From contig CANJWO010000004.1 in assembly GCA_947478685.1 (NCBI GenBank), positions 1 to 61,178 of the forward strand: a stretch of DNA of 61,178 bases, given 5' to 3'. The position numbers and the translations under genes are program-made. Positions 26,930 through 35,809 of the stretch are shown here, piece by piece (the first letter of the stretch is position 1; the number at the start of each line of letters is the position of its first letter). The stretch is from Chlamydiota bacterium (GTDB lineage Bacteria > Chlamydiota > Chlamydiia > Chlamydiales > 2-12-FULL-49-11). The notes under the pieces were generated by a model. The model saw nothing but the letters and a program-made list of their open reading frames with translations, ran no database searches and was not told where the DNA came from.

Positions 26930-27607
26930 ATGATTAATTCTAGAAAGCACGCCTTGTATTTAGGGGTAGATCCGTCGCATTTTCAGACAGAGAAAGAGAT
27001 CGTTCACATGCCACTTATCAAGATTGTGAGAAGGCGGGTTGATTCAAGTGAGATCATGAAAATTTTTGAGCACATTCCTGATTACACTCATATTGTATTC
27101 ACAAGTAAGAGTTCAGTAAGGATTTTTTTATCCTATTTTAAAAGACACGGCCATCTTACAGAAGAGCTTGCAGGTAAGCATATCATAGCGATAGGTCATA
27201 TGACTGCCTATTATTTAAAAGAGGAGGGGTTAGCTCCATCTTATATAGCAGCAGATGAAACAGAGGAGGGAATTGTACGTGTTTTGGCAGCGCTTGATTT
27301 AAAGTGCGCCTATGTGCTTTTGCCAAAATCATCGGTGCCAAGGACTTTATTGACCCATTTTCTTGTAGAGCATGAAGTGAGACATCAGATTTGCGTTCTA
27401 TATGATGCTCTTGAAGATGTCCCTGAAGAGCCTATCGATTTAGAATTAATTGATGAAGTAATTTTTACAAATCCATTAACAGTAGAAGTTTTTTTTTCTA
27501 TCTACCCGGAAATTCCAACGTTTATTAAACTACATCCGTTAGGAAATGTAACGCGCGAAGCACTTCGTGCTAAATTAAGAGACATACAGACTTTACAGAC
27601 TGTTTAA
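26930..27607 (+). CDS. hemD: Uroporphyrinogen-III synthase-like protein
   Basis: A 225-residue HemD-fold protein: two similar domains with the recognisable YTHIVFTSKSSVRIF strand-helix at residues about 51-65 and the second-domain EVIFTNPLTVEVFFSIYPE and LGNVTREALRAKL near the end. It would close the tetrapyrrole ring in haem synthesis. Sequence conservation in this family is low, so the call rests on pattern and context. A good GGGGGGAG ribosome-binding sequence precedes the ATG. No hemC is present in this window, although C. trachomatis has hemC next to radA. Confidence 0.78.
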   Translation: MINSRKHALYLGVDPSHFQTEKEIVHMPLIKIVRRRVDSSEIMKIFEHIPDYTHIVFTSKSSVRIFLSYFKRHGHLTEELAGKHIIAIGHMTAYYLKEEGLAPSYIAADETEEGIVRVLAALDLKCAYVLLPKSSVPRTLLTHFLVEHEVRHQICVLYDALEDVPEEPIDLELIDEVIFTNPLTVEVFFSIYPEIPTFIKLHPLGNVTREALRAKLRDIQTLQTV

Positions 27608-27619
27608 CAAGGAGAGATC

Positions 27620-28210
27620 ATGACTTTAATCGAACTTCCAAAGCTTCCCTATGCTTATGATGCCTTAGAGCCTTATATCGACGCAAAGACAATGGAGATC
27701 CACCATACAAAGCACCATCAAGCCTATCTCACGAATTTAAAGGCGATACCAGATGTCGATTTGACTCTTTCAATTGAGGATCTTCTTATTAAAGATACTC
27801 GCCAAGCTGTTCAAAATCAGGGTGGTGGCGTTTTTAACCACAACCTTTTTTGGCTTATGATGAAACCAAAAGGGGGTGGAAAGCCAACTGGGGAGCTTTT
27901 GGAAGCTATTGAAAAAAAATTTGCTTCGTTTGAAAAGTTTCAGGAGGATTTCACAAAAGCGGCTCTAACCCAATTTGGTTCAGGCTGGGCATGGCTTGTA
28001 AAAAATAAAATTGACGGTCAACTCTCTATTTTACAGAAGCCTAATCAGAATCATCCCGACATTCAAATAAATACAGCCATCTTAGGGATTGACGTTTGGG
28101 AGCATGCTTATTATTTGAAATTCCAAAATAGACGGGCAGACTATATAAAAGATTTTTGGAATGTCGTTAATTGGGACTTTTGTAGCGCTCAGTACGCAAA
28201 AACAAAGTAA
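27620..28210 (+). CDS. sodA: Superoxide dismutase (Fe/Mn family)
   Basis: Detoxifies superoxide in the cytosol. 196 aa. Metal ligands are visible: His in MEIHHTKHHQAY (near residue 29), His in GGGVFNHNLFW (near 75), and Asp and His in GIDVWEHAYY (near 157-161). The PNQNHPDI loop places a Gln in the position usual for Mn enzymes, but metal use cannot be settled by eye. It sits immediately before a palindromic repeat and then accD, matching the chlamydial order sod-accD-dut-ptsN. Confidence 0.93.
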   Translation: MTLIELPKLPYAYDALEPYIDAKTMEIHHTKHHQAYLTNLKAIPDVDLTLSIEDLLIKDTRQAVQNQGGGVFNHNLFWLMMKPKGGGKPTGELLEAIEKKFASFEKFQEDFTKAALTQFGSGWAWLVKNKIDGQLSILQKPNQNHPDIQINTAILGIDVWEHAYYLKFQNRRADYIKDFWNVVNWDFCSAQYAKTK

Positions 28211-28227
28211 AAAGAAAATTTTTTTTT

Positions 28228-28311
28228 ACCACAGAGGTCACAGAGAGCACAGAGGCGCTACGCGCAAAGAAATTTTTGTTTTTTCTCTGTGTTCTATGTG
28301 ATATCTGTGGT
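28228..28311. repeat. Palindromic dispersed repeat, copy 2
   Basis: Arms at 28228-28254 and 28285-28311 (CACAGAG-type units) form an imperfect inverted repeat around GCGCTACGCGCAAAGAA. It starts about 18 bases after the sod stop, so it may also work as a transcript end. Confidence 0.85.
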
Positions 28312-28330
28312 GAATATCTTTATTTCTTTA

Positions 28331-28355
28331 TTATACCAAGGCAATCTGGTATAAT
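28331..28355 (+). promoter_or_regulatory. Dyad overlapping a candidate accD promoter
   Basis: TTATACCA (28331-28338) and TGGTATAA (28347-28354) form a perfect 8-base dyad. The right half contains TGGTATAAT, an extended -10-like sequence 25 bases before the accD ATG. The dyad could be an operator over the promoter or a small hairpin. No strong -35 is seen. Confidence 0.4.
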
Positions 28356-28379
28356 TATGACTTAGTTTATGAGGGTATT

Positions 28380-29285
28380 ATGATAGACTTTATTAGGTTG
28401 TTTCGAAGATCGGGTCCTAAAATTAAAATTGAGTTGTCTAAAAAGGACCGATTTAGTGGATGGATAAAATGTTCGGGATGTACGGAGTTGATCCATGCAG
28501 ATGAACTTACCCACTCTTTGAATTGTTGTCCCAAGTGTAATCATCATTATAGACTGACATTAAAGCAGAGATTAAAGCTCCTTGTCGATCTCGATAGCTT
28601 TGAGGAGTTATTTACCGATTTATGTGCGGCAGATCCATTAAAATTTTCTGATACAGAAAGTTATGAAAGTCGTTTGAAACGAACCATTGAGAAAACGGGA
28701 CGAAATGAGGCGATTGCAGTCGGGACTTGTAAAATTAATAAGCAACAAGTCGCACTAGGTGTTCTCGATTTCTCTTTCATGGGAGGATCGATGGGTTCGG
28801 TCGTAGGTGAGAAAATTACTAGACTCATTGAACTCGCTATTGTTGAAAGATTACCTGTTGTTATTGTCTCTGCATCGGGAGGTGCTAGGATGCAAGAATC
28901 TATCCTCTCACTTATGCAGATGGCAAAGACATCAGCAGCACTTGCTAGATTGAGCGGGGCTAGACTTCCTTATATATCAATTTTAACAAACCCAACAACT
29001 GGGGGTGTAACTGCCTCATTTGCATCGCTTGGAGATGTGATCATTGCGGAACCTGGAGCATTAATTGGATTTGCAGGCCCTAGAGTGATTGAGCAAACGA
29101 TGCTTCAGAAATTGCCAGAAGGTGCTCAAACCTCCGAATTTTTAGAAAAGAAAGGGATGATCGATCTAGTGGTCCCAAGAAAAGAATTAAAAGAGAAGCT
29201 TTCGTTTTTTCTTGAATTTTTTATGCAAAAAGCTACAAAGTCTAATCGTAAGAAATCAAAAGTTCAGGAATATGTAAGCGTATGA
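28380..29285 (+). CDS. accD: Acetyl-CoA carboxylase carboxyltransferase subunit beta
   Basis: Transfers the carboxyl group to acetyl-CoA, with AccA, in fatty acid synthesis. 301 aa. The four-cysteine zinc ribbon is at residues about 31-54 ([13 protein letters not shown]...CCPKC) and the crotonase-like core includes [30 protein letters not shown] and the [15 protein letters not shown] loop. It heads a compact plus-strand run accD-dut-ptsN-ptsN with gaps of 10 bases or fewer. Confidence 0.96.
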   Translation: MIDFIRLFRRSGPKIKIELSKKDRFSGWIKCSGCTELIHADELTHSLNCCPKCNHHYRLTLKQRLKLLVDLDSFEELFTDLCAADPLKFSDTESYESRLKRTIEKTGRNEAIAVGTCKINKQQVALGVLDFSFMGGSMGSVVGEKITRLIELAIVERLPVVIVSASGGARMQESILSLMQMAKTSAALARLSGARLPYISILTNPTTGGVTASFASLGDVIIAEPGALIGFAGPRVIEQTMLQKLPEGAQTSEFLEKKGMIDLVVPRKELKEKLSFFLEFFMQKATKSNRKKSKVQEYVSV

Positions 29286-29295
29286 GTTTAGAGAT

Positions 29296-29745
29296 ATGAA
29301 TTTAGAAAAAAAAGAAGTGATCGTAATTTGTGAAGATGAAAGGAATCTCCCTTTGTATGCCACTCCCTTTGCAAGCGGAGCAGATGTTTATGCAAATTTG
29401 ACAGAAGCTCATACTATTGCAAGTGGCGAGAGCGCTCTGATTTCAACAGGTCTTTTTTTTGAAATTCCAGAAGGTTATGAAATTCAAGTTAGACCTCGAA
29501 GTGGCTTAGCGTTAAAAAATAAAATTACCGTTCTAAATACACCGGGAACCATAGATTCCGATTATCGGGGCGAGTTAAAAGTTATTTTGATCAATCATGG
29601 AAGACAAGATTTTATCGTAGAGCCAAAAATGCGTATTGCACAAATTGTCCTTGCAAGTGTTGTAAGGGCAGAGTTTAGAATCGCCGAAAAGATCTCAACA
29701 AGTGAGAGGGGATCCGGTGGATTTGGACATACAGGAAGGTATTAG
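29296..29745 (+). CDS. dut: dUTP diphosphatase
   Basis: Hydrolyses dUTP to dUMP, keeping uracil out of DNA. 149 aa, a homotrimeric-type dUTPase. Motifs visible: [12 protein letters not shown] (I), [11 protein letters not shown] (III region), [18 protein letters not shown] (catalytic Asp), and the C-terminal [12 protein letters not shown] (V). It starts 10 bases after the accD stop and ends 2 bases before ptsN. Confidence 0.96.
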   Translation: MNLEKKEVIVICEDERNLPLYATPFASGADVYANLTEAHTIASGESALISTGLFFEIPEGYEIQVRPRSGLALKNKITVLNTPGTIDSDYRGELKVILINHGRQDFIVEPKMRIAQIVLASVVRAEFRIAEKISTSERGSGGFGHTGRY

Positions 29746-29747
29746 AT

Positions 29748-30179
29748 ATGACAGCAGTTATTGAGAGTGCTCCATACGTTTGTATTTTAAATGCAAGGAG
29801 CAGGGAAGAGGCCATTGCCTCACTCGTTTCAGAGCTTGATGTGGATCATAAAATGGTCTATGAGGCTATTATGCAAAGAGAGCGGGTCATATCGACTGGA
29901 ATTGGAATAGGAATTGCAATTCCTCATGCAAAAATATCAGGTATTGAAGAGTTTAATGTCGTTATAGGGATTGTCCAGCACGAAGGGATCAATTGGGATG
30001 CAATTGACCATCTGCCAGTTAAACTAATAATGTTGATTTGCGGTCCAGATGATAGACATAGAGAGTATTTGCAACTTCTTTCAGAATTGACGAAAAAAAT
30101 TAAGCAAGAAAGTGTGAGACAGGCGCTTTTTTCTGCAAAAAATAGAGAAGAGGTTGTAAAAATTTTCGGCGAATGCTAA
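29748..30179 (+). CDS. ptsN: PTS IIA-like regulatory protein (PtsN family)
   Basis: A 143-residue EIIA(Ntr)-type domain. The phosphorylatable histidine is in GIAIPHAKI (about residue 64) and the fold continues through VKLIMLICGPDDRHREYLQLLSEL. In bacteria with incomplete PTS these proteins serve regulation rather than sugar uptake. A second PtsN protein with an added DNA-binding domain follows immediately, as in C. trachomatis CT291-CT290 (from memory). Confidence 0.93.
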   Translation: MTAVIESAPYVCILNARSREEAIASLVSELDVDHKMVYEAIMQRERVISTGIGIGIAIPHAKISGIEEFNVVIGIVQHEGINWDAIDHLPVKLIMLICGPDDRHREYLQLLSELTKKIKQESVRQALFSAKNREEVVKIFGEC

Positions 30180-30180
30180 C

Positions 30181-30894
30181 GTGAGCTCCATGGACCTTAG
30201 AAAAAAAGATGTCGCAGAACTTTTGACAGTTAGCGAAGAGACAATCAATACCCTCGTAGAAAAAGGGAGATTACCTTGTTATAAACTAGGTGGTGAGTAC
30301 CGCTTCAATCGAAGCGAAATTGAAGATTGGATGGTAAAAGTGTTGGCTTCTGAAAGGGAGCTTCTCCCATTTGGAGAAGGACAGGGAGAAAAAGCTCCAT
30401 GGCAACAGTTTGGTCTCTATCGCGCAATTCACCGTGGTGAGGTTCTTTCCGAATTTGACACATCTTCAAAAGAAGAACTTATATATGTTACAATTGACGC
30501 TATTGCTGAAAAATTGAAACTCAATCCAGAAGCCGTGGCAGAACTCTTTTTAGAAAGAGAAAACCTCATGCCAACAGCGCTCAATCAAGGGATTGCGATT
30601 CCTCATACAAGAGAATTCCTTATTAACGGTCTCTTTGATGCTGTTGTCGTAGTCTATCCTAAAGTTCCAATTGAATGGGGCGCTTTAGATAGTATGCCTG
30701 TCCATACACTTTTCTTTCTCTTTGCTTGTGATGACAGACGACATCTAAACCTCCTAGCAAAAATTGCCCACTTTATTAGCAATGAAGACCACCTTCGCTT
30801 CCTTCAAACTCGCCCCGATAAAGCCACCCTCCTCGAATTCATCAAGCAATGGGAATCATCGATCAAGTCGCCAGGTTCTGAGATTTTACTCTAG
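30181..30894 (+). CDS. ptsN2: PtsN-type protein with N-terminal excisionase-like HTH domain
   Basis: Residues about 3-57 form a MerR/excisionase-type helix-turn-helix (LRKKDVAELLTVSEETINTL... YRFNRSEIEDWM), and residues about 85-230 a PTS EIIA domain with the phospho-His in GIAIPHTREF. Joining a DNA-binding and a phosphorylatable domain suggests a phosphorylation-responsive regulator. The frame starts with GTG at 30181, while ATG at 30190 (MDLRKKDV) is an equally good start. It ends near a strong hairpin. Confidence 0.92.
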   Translation: MSSMDLRKKDVAELLTVSEETINTLVEKGRLPCYKLGGEYRFNRSEIEDWMVKVLASERELLPFGEGQGEKAPWQQFGLYRAIHRGEVLSEFDTSSKEELIYVTIDAIAEKLKLNPEAVAELFLERENLMPTALNQGIAIPHTREFLINGLFDAVVVVYPKVPIEWGALDSMPVHTLFFLFACDDRRHLNLLAKIAHFISNEDHLRFLQTRPDKATLLEFIKQWESSIKSPGSEILL

Positions 30895-30940
30895 AGTTTA
30901 AAGGACTATATTCTACTCTATACTTCTATAATGAGAGAGT

Positions 30941-30981
30941 AACTCACCTATCTGCCTTTATGGTGGAGAGATAGGTGAGTT
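30941..30981. terminator. Bidirectional terminator hairpin between ptsN2 and clpC
   Basis: AACTCACCTATCT (30941-30953) pairs perfectly with AGATAGGTGAGTT (30969-30981) around a 15-base loop, in the space between two convergent genes. The right end runs into the TATAGTCATTTGACTTA motif, which is also the end sequence of the MITE-like repeat and contains the clpC stop codon. Confidence 0.75.
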
Positions 30982-30994
30982 ATAGTCATTTGAC

Positions 30995-33562
30995 TTAGGT
31001 TGAAGGGTCTTTTTTTCGTTTGCGAGGGGTTGTAGCTGGGACAAGCGCTGTCTCTTCCTCTTCCTTATCTTTTTTATCAGGATCCTGGGTTTCAAAGACA
31101 AGGGCGTTTTCTTTAACATTGACATTGAAGATGGCGTTGAGATTTGGATTGCGAAGGAGCATTTCGGCAAGTGGGTCTTCTAGGAGCTGCTCAACGGCTC
31201 GTCTTAGGGGGCGAGCGCCCATCTCAGGCTGATACCCTTTGTCAACGAGGAGATTTTTTGCCTCGAGGGAGAGGAGAAGTTTGATGTTTTTGCGATCAAG
31301 ACGCTTTTGAAGCTTGCTTACTTCTAGGTCGATTACTTTAACAAGGTGTTCTTTATCAAAGGCACGGAAGATCACTATGTCATCAAGTCTATTTATAAAC
31401 TCTGGCTTAAAGTGTTTCTTTACCGCTTTTTCGATCTTGTCTTTCATTGTGTCGTAATCAATTTTGTCGTTATTGACTCCGAATCCGACTTCTGTTGATC
31501 TCCGAATTAGATCTGAACCTAAATTGGAGGTCATCACAACAATAGTGTTACGAAAGTCAACTTTACGTCCAAGAGAATCGGTGAGTCTTCCTTCCTCTAA
31601 TATTTGGAGAAGGATATTCATCACATCTGGATGTGCTTTTTCGACTTCGTCAAATAGAATGACAGAATAAGGACGTTGTCTTACTTGTTCAGTAAGCTGA
31701 CCGCCCTCTTCGTGACCTACATATCCCGGTGGAGAGCCGGTCATGCGAGATACTGCAAATTTCTCCATATACTCAGACATATCAACTTGAATAAGGGCAT
31801 CTTCCCCGCCAAAGAGTTGAATTGCTAAATTTCTGGCTAAAAGCGTTTTACCAACTCCTGTAGGGCCTAAAAAGAGGAAGGCTCCAATCGGACGGTTTGG
31901 GTCTTTGATATCAGCACGAGACCGTTTAAGTGCTCTTGAAACAACGCCAATTGCATCATCTTGACCAATAATATCCGCTTTTAGAGTCTCTTCCATTTTC
32001 AAAATTTTAGAAGTTTCTGCCTCAGTCAACCGAGTGACAGGTATCCCTGTCTGTTTTGCAATGATTGCAGCAATATCTTCCCAGTCGACAATAACTTTTT
32101 GCTCTTCCTTATTCTTTTCCCACTCTTCTGAAAGTTTCTCTAACTTTTCACGAAGTTGCTTTTCTTGGTCTCTCAGTTTTGCAGCTTTTTCATATTCTTG
32201 ATTTGCAATTGATCCCTCTTTTGCTAATCGTATCTCTTCAATTTCTGTTGTAAGTAGAGCAAGATCTTGTGGTTGGTGCATAACCATGATTCTAGCTTTT
32301 GCGCCAGCTTCATCGAGCACATCGATAGCTTTATCAGGGAGGAATCTTCCCGCAATGTATCTATCAGATAAAATGACAGCCTCTTTAACAGCCTCATCTG
32401 TATAGATACATTTATGGTGCTCTTCATATTTAGTTTTCAGGCCGCCCAGAATTTCAATAGTCTCTTCATTAGATGGGGGAGCGACAATAATCTTTTGGAA
32501 ACGTCTTTCAAGAGCGGCATCTTTTTCAATGTGTTTTCGATACTCATCAAGAGTGGTGGCGCCAATACATTGGATTTCACCGCGAGAGAGAGCGGGTTTT
32601 AATATGTTTGAAGCGTCAATAGCACCTTCTGCAGCGCCAGCTCCTACAATTGTATGCATCTCGTCGATAAAAAGGAGGATGTTTCCAAGTTTTTTCACTT
32701 CATCCATTACTGCTTTGATTCGCTCTTCAAATTGACCACGGTATTTAGTGCCGGCAATCATTAAAGTAAGGTCGAGAGAGATCAGTTTCTTTTTAGCTAA
32801 ATTCTCAGGAACTTCACCTTTAACAATAGCGTGAGCAAGACCTTCGACAATAGCTGTTTTTCCAACACCGGCCTCGCCAATAAGGACAGGGTTGTTTTTT
32901 CTCCGTCTACATAAGATAAGGATGAGGCGTTCAACCTCTTTTTTACGACCAATAACAGGGTCTAGGCCGCCTTCTCTGCAAAGTTCAGTAAGGTCATGAC
33001 CATATGCTTTTAAGGCATGCATTTTTTCAGTGCCGGCTACCCCGCCTGAGCTACTTGCTGTACGATCTTGATTTTGTTTTTGGTTCTGACTGTTTCCCAA
33101 AGTGACAGGGGGAACTTGTAAATTAAATGTTTCAAGCTCCTTTAAAATTTCCTTACGTACTTCTTTTAAGTTTACATTTAGGTTTTCTAAAATTTGAGCA
33201 GCGACTCCATCTTGCAGTCTGATAAGGGCTAAAAGTAAATGTTCAGTGCCAACATAGTTGTGGTTTAGGGCTAAAGCCTCTTCATTTGCATATTCAAAAA
33301 CTTTCTTCACCTTGCTCGTAAGCGCTGGATCTCCATATACTTGTATTTCAGGTCCATAGCCTACTGTCAGCTCGACTTCAGCGACGACAGTGTCGTATTC
33401 TATGTTCATGTTCTTTAAGACGTTAACCGCAATTCCTTGCCCTAACTTCATGAGGCCAAGCAGGATATGCTCTGTCCCTAAGTAATTATGATTAAGGCGC
33501 TGAGCCTCTCTTTTTGCTAACTTGATTACCTGTTTTGCTCTATTGGTAAACTTATCAAACAT
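30995..33562 (-). CDS. clpC: ATP-dependent Clp protease ATPase subunit ClpC
   Basis: An AAA+ unfoldase that feeds ClpP, 855 aa, normal for ClpC. Visible in order: two N-terminal Clp repeats ([12 protein letters not shown] and [12 protein letters not shown]), first AAA+ module with Walker [10 protein letters not shown], an UVR-like motif ([15 protein letters not shown]), second module with [11 protein letters not shown], and sensor [13 protein letters not shown]. The C-terminus is lysine-rich and divergent. No CIRCE-type inverted repeat is visible in the leader. Confidence 0.97.
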   Translation of the reverse strand: MFDKFTNRAKQVIKLAKREAQRLNHNYLGTEHILLGLMKLGQGIAVNVLKNMNIEYDTVVAEVELTVGYGPEIQVYGDPALTSKVKKVFEYANEEALALNHNYVGTEHLLLALIRLQDGVAAQILENLNVNLKEVRKEILKELETFNLQVPPVTLGNSQNQKQNQDRTASSSGGVAGTEKMHALKAYGHDLTELCREGGLDPVIGRKKEVERLILILCRRRKNNPVLIGEAGVGKTAIVEGLAHAIVKGEVPENLAKKKLISLDLTLMIAGTKYRGQFEERIKAVMDEVKKLGNILLFIDEMHTIVGAGAAEGAIDASNILKPALSRGEIQCIGATTLDEYRKHIEKDAALERRFQKIIVAPPSNEETIEILGGLKTKYEEHHKCIYTDEAVKEAVILSDRYIAGRFLPDKAIDVLDEAGAKARIMVMHQPQDLALLTTEIEEIRLAKEGSIANQEYEKAAKLRDQEKQLREKLEKLSEEWEKNKEEQKVIVDWEDIAAIIAKQTGIPVTRLTEAETSKILKMEETLKADIIGQDDAIGVVSRALKRSRADIKDPNRPIGAFLFLGPTGVGKTLLARNLAIQLFGGEDALIQVDMSEYMEKFAVSRMTGSPPGYVGHEEGGQLTEQVRQRPYSVILFDEVEKAHPDVMNILLQILEEGRLTDSLGRKVDFRNTIVVMTSNLGSDLIRRSTEVGFGVNNDKIDYDTMKDKIEKAVKKHFKPEFINRLDDIVIFRAFDKEHLVKVIDLEVSKLQKRLDRKNIKLLLSLEAKNLLVDKGYQPEMGARPLRRAVEQLLEDPLAEMLLRNPNLNAIFNVNVKENALVFETQDPDKKDKEEEETALVPATTPRKRKKDPST

Positions 33563-33633
33563 AAAACACCCTAGATTGTCTTTTTTATATTTTATACTGT
33601 TCGCGATTCAAAAATTGGTTTTTTCATTGTCCA

Positions 33634-33724
33634 AAATCCCCATCTTTAAATTTGCCTCACCCTCGCCTAGTAAAATAGAGCTCAGTCTCGGCAGCGGCTT
33701 CGCCTAATTCAAATTTGGAGATTT
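33634..33724. repeat. Possible distant copy of the MITE-like repeat
   Basis: Imperfect inverted ends (33634-33654 and 33710-33724: both carry AAATC and AAATTTG with a six-base length difference). On the minus strand the core reads CTCTATTTTACTAGGC followed by GAGGGTGAGGC, similar in layout to CTCTGTTTTTACAGGC followed by CGATGCAAGC in the clearer copies. The rest of 33563-33879, upstream of clpC, shows nothing else. Confidence 0.35.
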
Positions 33725-33879
33725 CTGACTCTGAAAATTCCTCTTTTTAAATCACTCTCAGTATAGCCCTGATTTTCTTTCTTGTAAATTATCGGACGAG
33801 ATTAAACAAGAAGAAATATGCTTAAGCTAATAAATTTTTTTTAAAACAAGTAGCGTATGAGTAAGATGTTTTTTATATC

Positions 33880-34410
33880 TTAATATTGATATCCGTAGGA
33901 ATCTTTCAAAAAAAGCTTTGGATATGCTGGTTTAAATTGGCGGTCCTTGGTTAAAATTTGACCAATTGTTTTTTTTGACATTGATAAATTGTGAGATTCT
34001 TTTGAATGTAGAGGTTTTAATAAAGATTTAGGTTGAGAAAAGAGAGATAGAATTTTGTGTTTATCGGCGATACGACTTATTAGGAGTTCTTTAAGTCCTT
34101 TTCGCGCTCCATATAAGAAGGGCTCGTATTTGTCTATGTCTAAGAGAGCTAATTCTTGCTTCACCCCAGTCGTAATTGCTTCGATGAGTTTTTCTTGTTC
34201 ATCAGGATTGTTATATAGATCGCCATATAATTTTTCAGATCGAAGGGAAAGAGAATACAAAATGGAATCTTTTAAAATATCTATTTTAGAGATATTTACA
34301 ACTTGAAGGCTGCCATCTTTTAAAAGACGTAAACGGCCGCTTGAACTGGTATTTCTAAGTTCATAGAATTCATTAAGAGTTTTTAAGGTATTAAAATTTG
34401 TTGTATGCAT
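33880..34410 (-). CDS. Hypothetical protein
   Basis: A 176-residue protein, not recognised, starting at ATG 34410 (MHTTNFNTLK) with AGGA eight bases upstream; the frame extends 18 residues further without a ribosome-binding site. It is basic and hydrophilic with no signal or membrane segment. The DGSLQVVNISKIDILKD region and the NPDEQEKLIEAITTGVKQELALLDID helix suggest a small folded domain. It replaces, at this point between clpC and lplA, nothing that I recall from C. trachomatis. Confidence 0.6.
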   Translation of the reverse strand: MHTTNFNTLKTLNEFYELRNTSSSGRLRLLKDGSLQVVNISKIDILKDSILYSLSLRSEKLYGDLYNNPDEQEKLIEAITTGVKQELALLDIDKYEPFLYGARKGLKELLISRIADKHKILSLFSQPKSLLKPLHSKESHNLSMSKKTIGQILTKDRQFKPAYPKLFLKDSYGYQY

Positions 34411-34666
34411 AATTATTCCTATTAAATATAAAAATTTGTTTTGTATTAAGGGAATATTATGCATGGATTATTTATTATTATCAATCCGATAATTTCTCTT
34501 TTTTTATGCACAAGTTGGACTATCGGCAGCTGCTCTGCGCTGACCCATTTTTTAAAATAGATTTATCCTAGCTGAGAACCTAGTTTCTCCATTTTTGAAT
34601 TTCGTTGTGTATAGCCGAAATCTTAGAGATGGGTTATAACAATATTAAATAGTCAGGAGGGAATTT

Positions 34667-35359
34667 ATGTGGAAGATTGTAAATAGTGGAACAAATCGGG
34701 CTGAGGTCAATATGGCGATGGATGAAAAGTTACTCGAAGAGTTGAATCCTAATGATCCTCCTATTTTACACTTTTATGATTTTGAATTACCGGCTGCAAC
34801 TTATGGGTTTTTTTTAAAGCCAGAGGGATTTTTAAAGGAGGGGCATGGGCTCAATTTGGCTAGAAGGCCAACAGGAGGGGGGATTCTTTTTCATCTTTGG
34901 GACCTCACCTTTTCTGTTCTCATCCCGAAAAATCACCCTGGCTATTCAGATGATGTGATGAAAAATTATAAATATATTAACGACCTAGTCCTTATCGCTT
35001 TATCAGAATATTTAGAGATGCCGCTTCTTAGTTTGCTTCCAGAAAATCCTATACCGATTGATGAAGTGACAAAACATTTCTGTTTTGCTAAGCCGACAAA
35101 ATATGATGTTATGATCAACGGAAAAAAAGTGGCAGGCGCCGCCCAAAGGAGAAAAAAGAACGGGTTTCTTCATCAAGGGAGCATTTCAATGATCATGCCT
35201 GATTTTGAGCTCCTTCAGAAAATTCTCCCTGAAGAGACTCTAACAGCAAGTAGTATGAAGCAGCACACCTTTGCCCTTACCGAAGGTAATTTGGATGAGG
35301 CGAAGAAAAAACTTCGCATCCTTTTACAAAAAGTGATTTCAGGAGAAGAAGCGCTTTAA
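34667..35359 (+). CDS. lplA: Lipoate-protein ligase A family protein
   Basis: Attaches lipoate to E2 or H proteins. 230 aa. The lipoate-binding motif is LARRPTGGGILFH (residues about 64-76) and the catalytic lysine is in KYDVMINGKKVAGAAQRR (about 145-162), followed by FLHQGSI. This short form lacks the C-terminal domain of E. coli LplA, as is common in chlamydiae. SD sequence AGGAGGG precedes the ATG. The H-like protein encoded at 40,682 is a plausible substrate. Confidence 0.88.
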   Translation: MWKIVNSGTNRAEVNMAMDEKLLEELNPNDPPILHFYDFELPAATYGFFLKPEGFLKEGHGLNLARRPTGGGILFHLWDLTFSVLIPKNHPGYSDDVMKNYKYINDLVLIALSEYLEMPLLSLLPENPIPIDEVTKHFCFAKPTKYDVMINGKKVAGAAQRRKKNGFLHQGSISMIMPDFELLQKILPEETLTASSMKQHTFALTEGNLDEAKKKLRILLQKVISGEEAL

Positions 35360-35695
35360 TACAACGGCTTCTAAGTGGTTTCCATACTCAGATGTTCCCG
35401 CTTCGTCCGGACTACTTTTTTCTCTAAGCTCGCGAATGGTTGTTCTAATAACGCTTTTATGAAATTTTATAGAGATAGTAGCTTGCGTGCTATCTAGTGA
35501 TAGCTTAGATAAAACAACCTTGCCAAGATCTTTCATTGATAGGTCCAATAGAGAAGGGGTGCTAGATCTTCTTTCTACATCGCGATTACTTAATAACAGG
35601 GTTTTAGTATTTATAAAGGTGTTTTCAAAAAAAATTACTTTTACGTAAATGTCGTCTCTTGTAGCACTTGTCAGCCTTGTTATTGGACTTGTCAT
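35339..35695 (-). CDS. Small hypothetical protein
   Basis: A 118-residue protein with a strong ribosome-binding sequence (GAGAGGAGCAAG before ATG), supporting a real gene. It overlaps the end of convergent lplA by 21 bases. The sequence is Ser/Thr-rich and alternates hydrophobic residues (DIYVKVIFFENTFINTKTLLL), suggesting beta strands. No family recognised. Confidence 0.6.
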   Translation of the reverse strand: MTSPITRLTSATRDDIYVKVIFFENTFINTKTLLLSNRDVERRSSTPSLLDLSMKDLGKVVLSKLSLDSTQATISIKFHKSVIRTTIRELREKSSPDEAGTSEYGNHLEAVVLKRFFS

Positions 35696-35809
35696 CTTGC
35701 TCCTCTCTCAAATAAATTTCGCAATGATTGTAGACGTTGTAAAAAAAAAATTGCAATTGATTTTTTTATCTCTAGAGATATTGCTTAAATTGGGGAGGAT
35801 GGGATATAG

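Noticed and set aside
34411..34666. Further MITE-like copy around ATCGGCAGCTGCTCTGCGC
   Set aside because: Only a short GC-rich stretch is similar; no paired ends or core hairpin could be found.
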